DNA from: JBDTLH01 sp039934875
Lineage (GTDB): Bacteria > Acidobacteriota > Terriglobia > Terriglobales > Acidobacteriaceae
Assembly: GCA_039934875.1 (NCBI GenBank)
Contig: JBDTLH010000321.1
Span: 1 to 5,944 of the forward strand
Direction: 5' to 3'
DNA length: 5,944 bases
The notes beneath the pieces were generated by a model. The model searched no databases. It was given only the letters and a program-made list of their open reading frames with translations, and was not told the DNA's origin. Every line of letters begins with the position of its first letter. Position 1 is the first letter of the stretch. Of the stretch, positions 5,687 through 5,944 are shown one piece after another. The position numbers were made by a program, and so were the translations under genes.

Positions 5687-5944
5687 CCACAATTCCACAT
5701 TGTCTTCTACTCCCCAAGCCGCGGCGATATCCTATCCCACGCTGCATCAGTTTTTCGCCGCAGGCGGGATATTGAGCGAGCGTTTCGCTAACTTTGAATT
5801 TCGCCGCGGGCAACTGGAGATGGCGGAGTCCGTCGAGCGGGCGCTTAGCGAGCGCCGCCACCTGATCGTCGAAGCGGGCACCGGCACTGGCAAGACGCTG
5901 GCCTATCTTCTGCCGGCGTTGCGCAGCGGAAAGCGTGTCATCGT
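5649..5944 (+). CDS. DinG/Rad3-type ATP-dependent helicase, 5' part
   Basis: The gene is cut by the window edge: 98 complete codons are visible of a protein usually well over 600 aa. Residue numbers are from ATG 5649. FEFRRGQLEMAE (49-60) fits the Q-motif-like RxGQ region of superfamily 2 XPD/Rad3/DinG helicases, and EAGTGTGKTLAYLLPA (75-90) is their Walker A, followed by GKRVIV leading into motif Ia. Such enzymes unwind DNA (5'-3', often with an Fe-S cluster) during repair; the cluster cysteines would lie beyond the edge. Recognisable similarity begins only near LHQFFAAGG (from residue 32). The first 31 codons look atypical, cover a tandem AATTCCAC (5683-5698) and an inverted repeat, and have no close Shine-Dalgarno. 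TTG at 5700 is an alternative start; ATG 5601 is in frame but would overlap the der promoter. The frame also carries no stop between 5601 and 5649. The gene is divergent from der. Confidence 0.87.
   Translation, partial: MGEVKITLPDYKFHNSTLSSTPQAAAISYPTLHQFFAAGGILSERFANFEFRRGQLEMAESVERALSERRHLIVEAGTGTGKTLAYLLPALRSGKRVI

Overview
The window looks like a chromosomal segment of a fairly GC-rich, non-cyanobacterial bacterium. Acidobacteriota is my best guess. The guess rests on the style of the proteins (RimM, Der, a DinG-type helicase N-terminus) and on an intergenic palindromic repeat ending in AACTGCATAGAT / ATGACATT, which I associate from memory with acidobacterial genomes. No marker here proves the phylum.

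Layout, left to right. Positions 1-49 hold no gene I can support. A terminator-like hairpin (50-83) precedes rimM (97-633, +), the 16S rRNA/30S maturation factor. Positions 634-910 hold no gene. They separate two convergent transcription units and carry a pair of inverted, mutually covarying hairpin repeats (700-740 and 829-867) with degenerate direct repeats between them. On the minus strand, read right to left, come der (5557-4178), a small uncharacterised protein of 145 aa (4126-3689), a two-domain KaiC-like RecA-fold ATPase (3692-2202) and a soluble PAS-histidine kinase (2152-911). At the right edge a DinG/Rad3-type helicase gene starts on the plus strand (from about 5649) and runs out of the window. 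It is divergent from der, and the two share a short AT-rich promoter region.

RimM and Der are housekeeping ribosome-assembly factors, and the helicase belongs to DNA repair. The unusual part is the minus-strand trio. The small-protein gene and the KaiC-like gene overlap by 4 bases (ATGA), and the kinase gene follows after 49 bases behind a strong Shine-Dalgarno sequence, so the three probably form one operon. It resembles a stripped-down KaiC plus histidine-kinase signalling module with no KaiA, KaiB or response regulator in view, and with a small helical protein of unknown function in the lead position. The first ATPase domain appears to lack the usual catalytic glutamate pair, and only part of the cyanobacterial phosphorylation site is kept, so a regulatory ATPase is more likely than a true clock.
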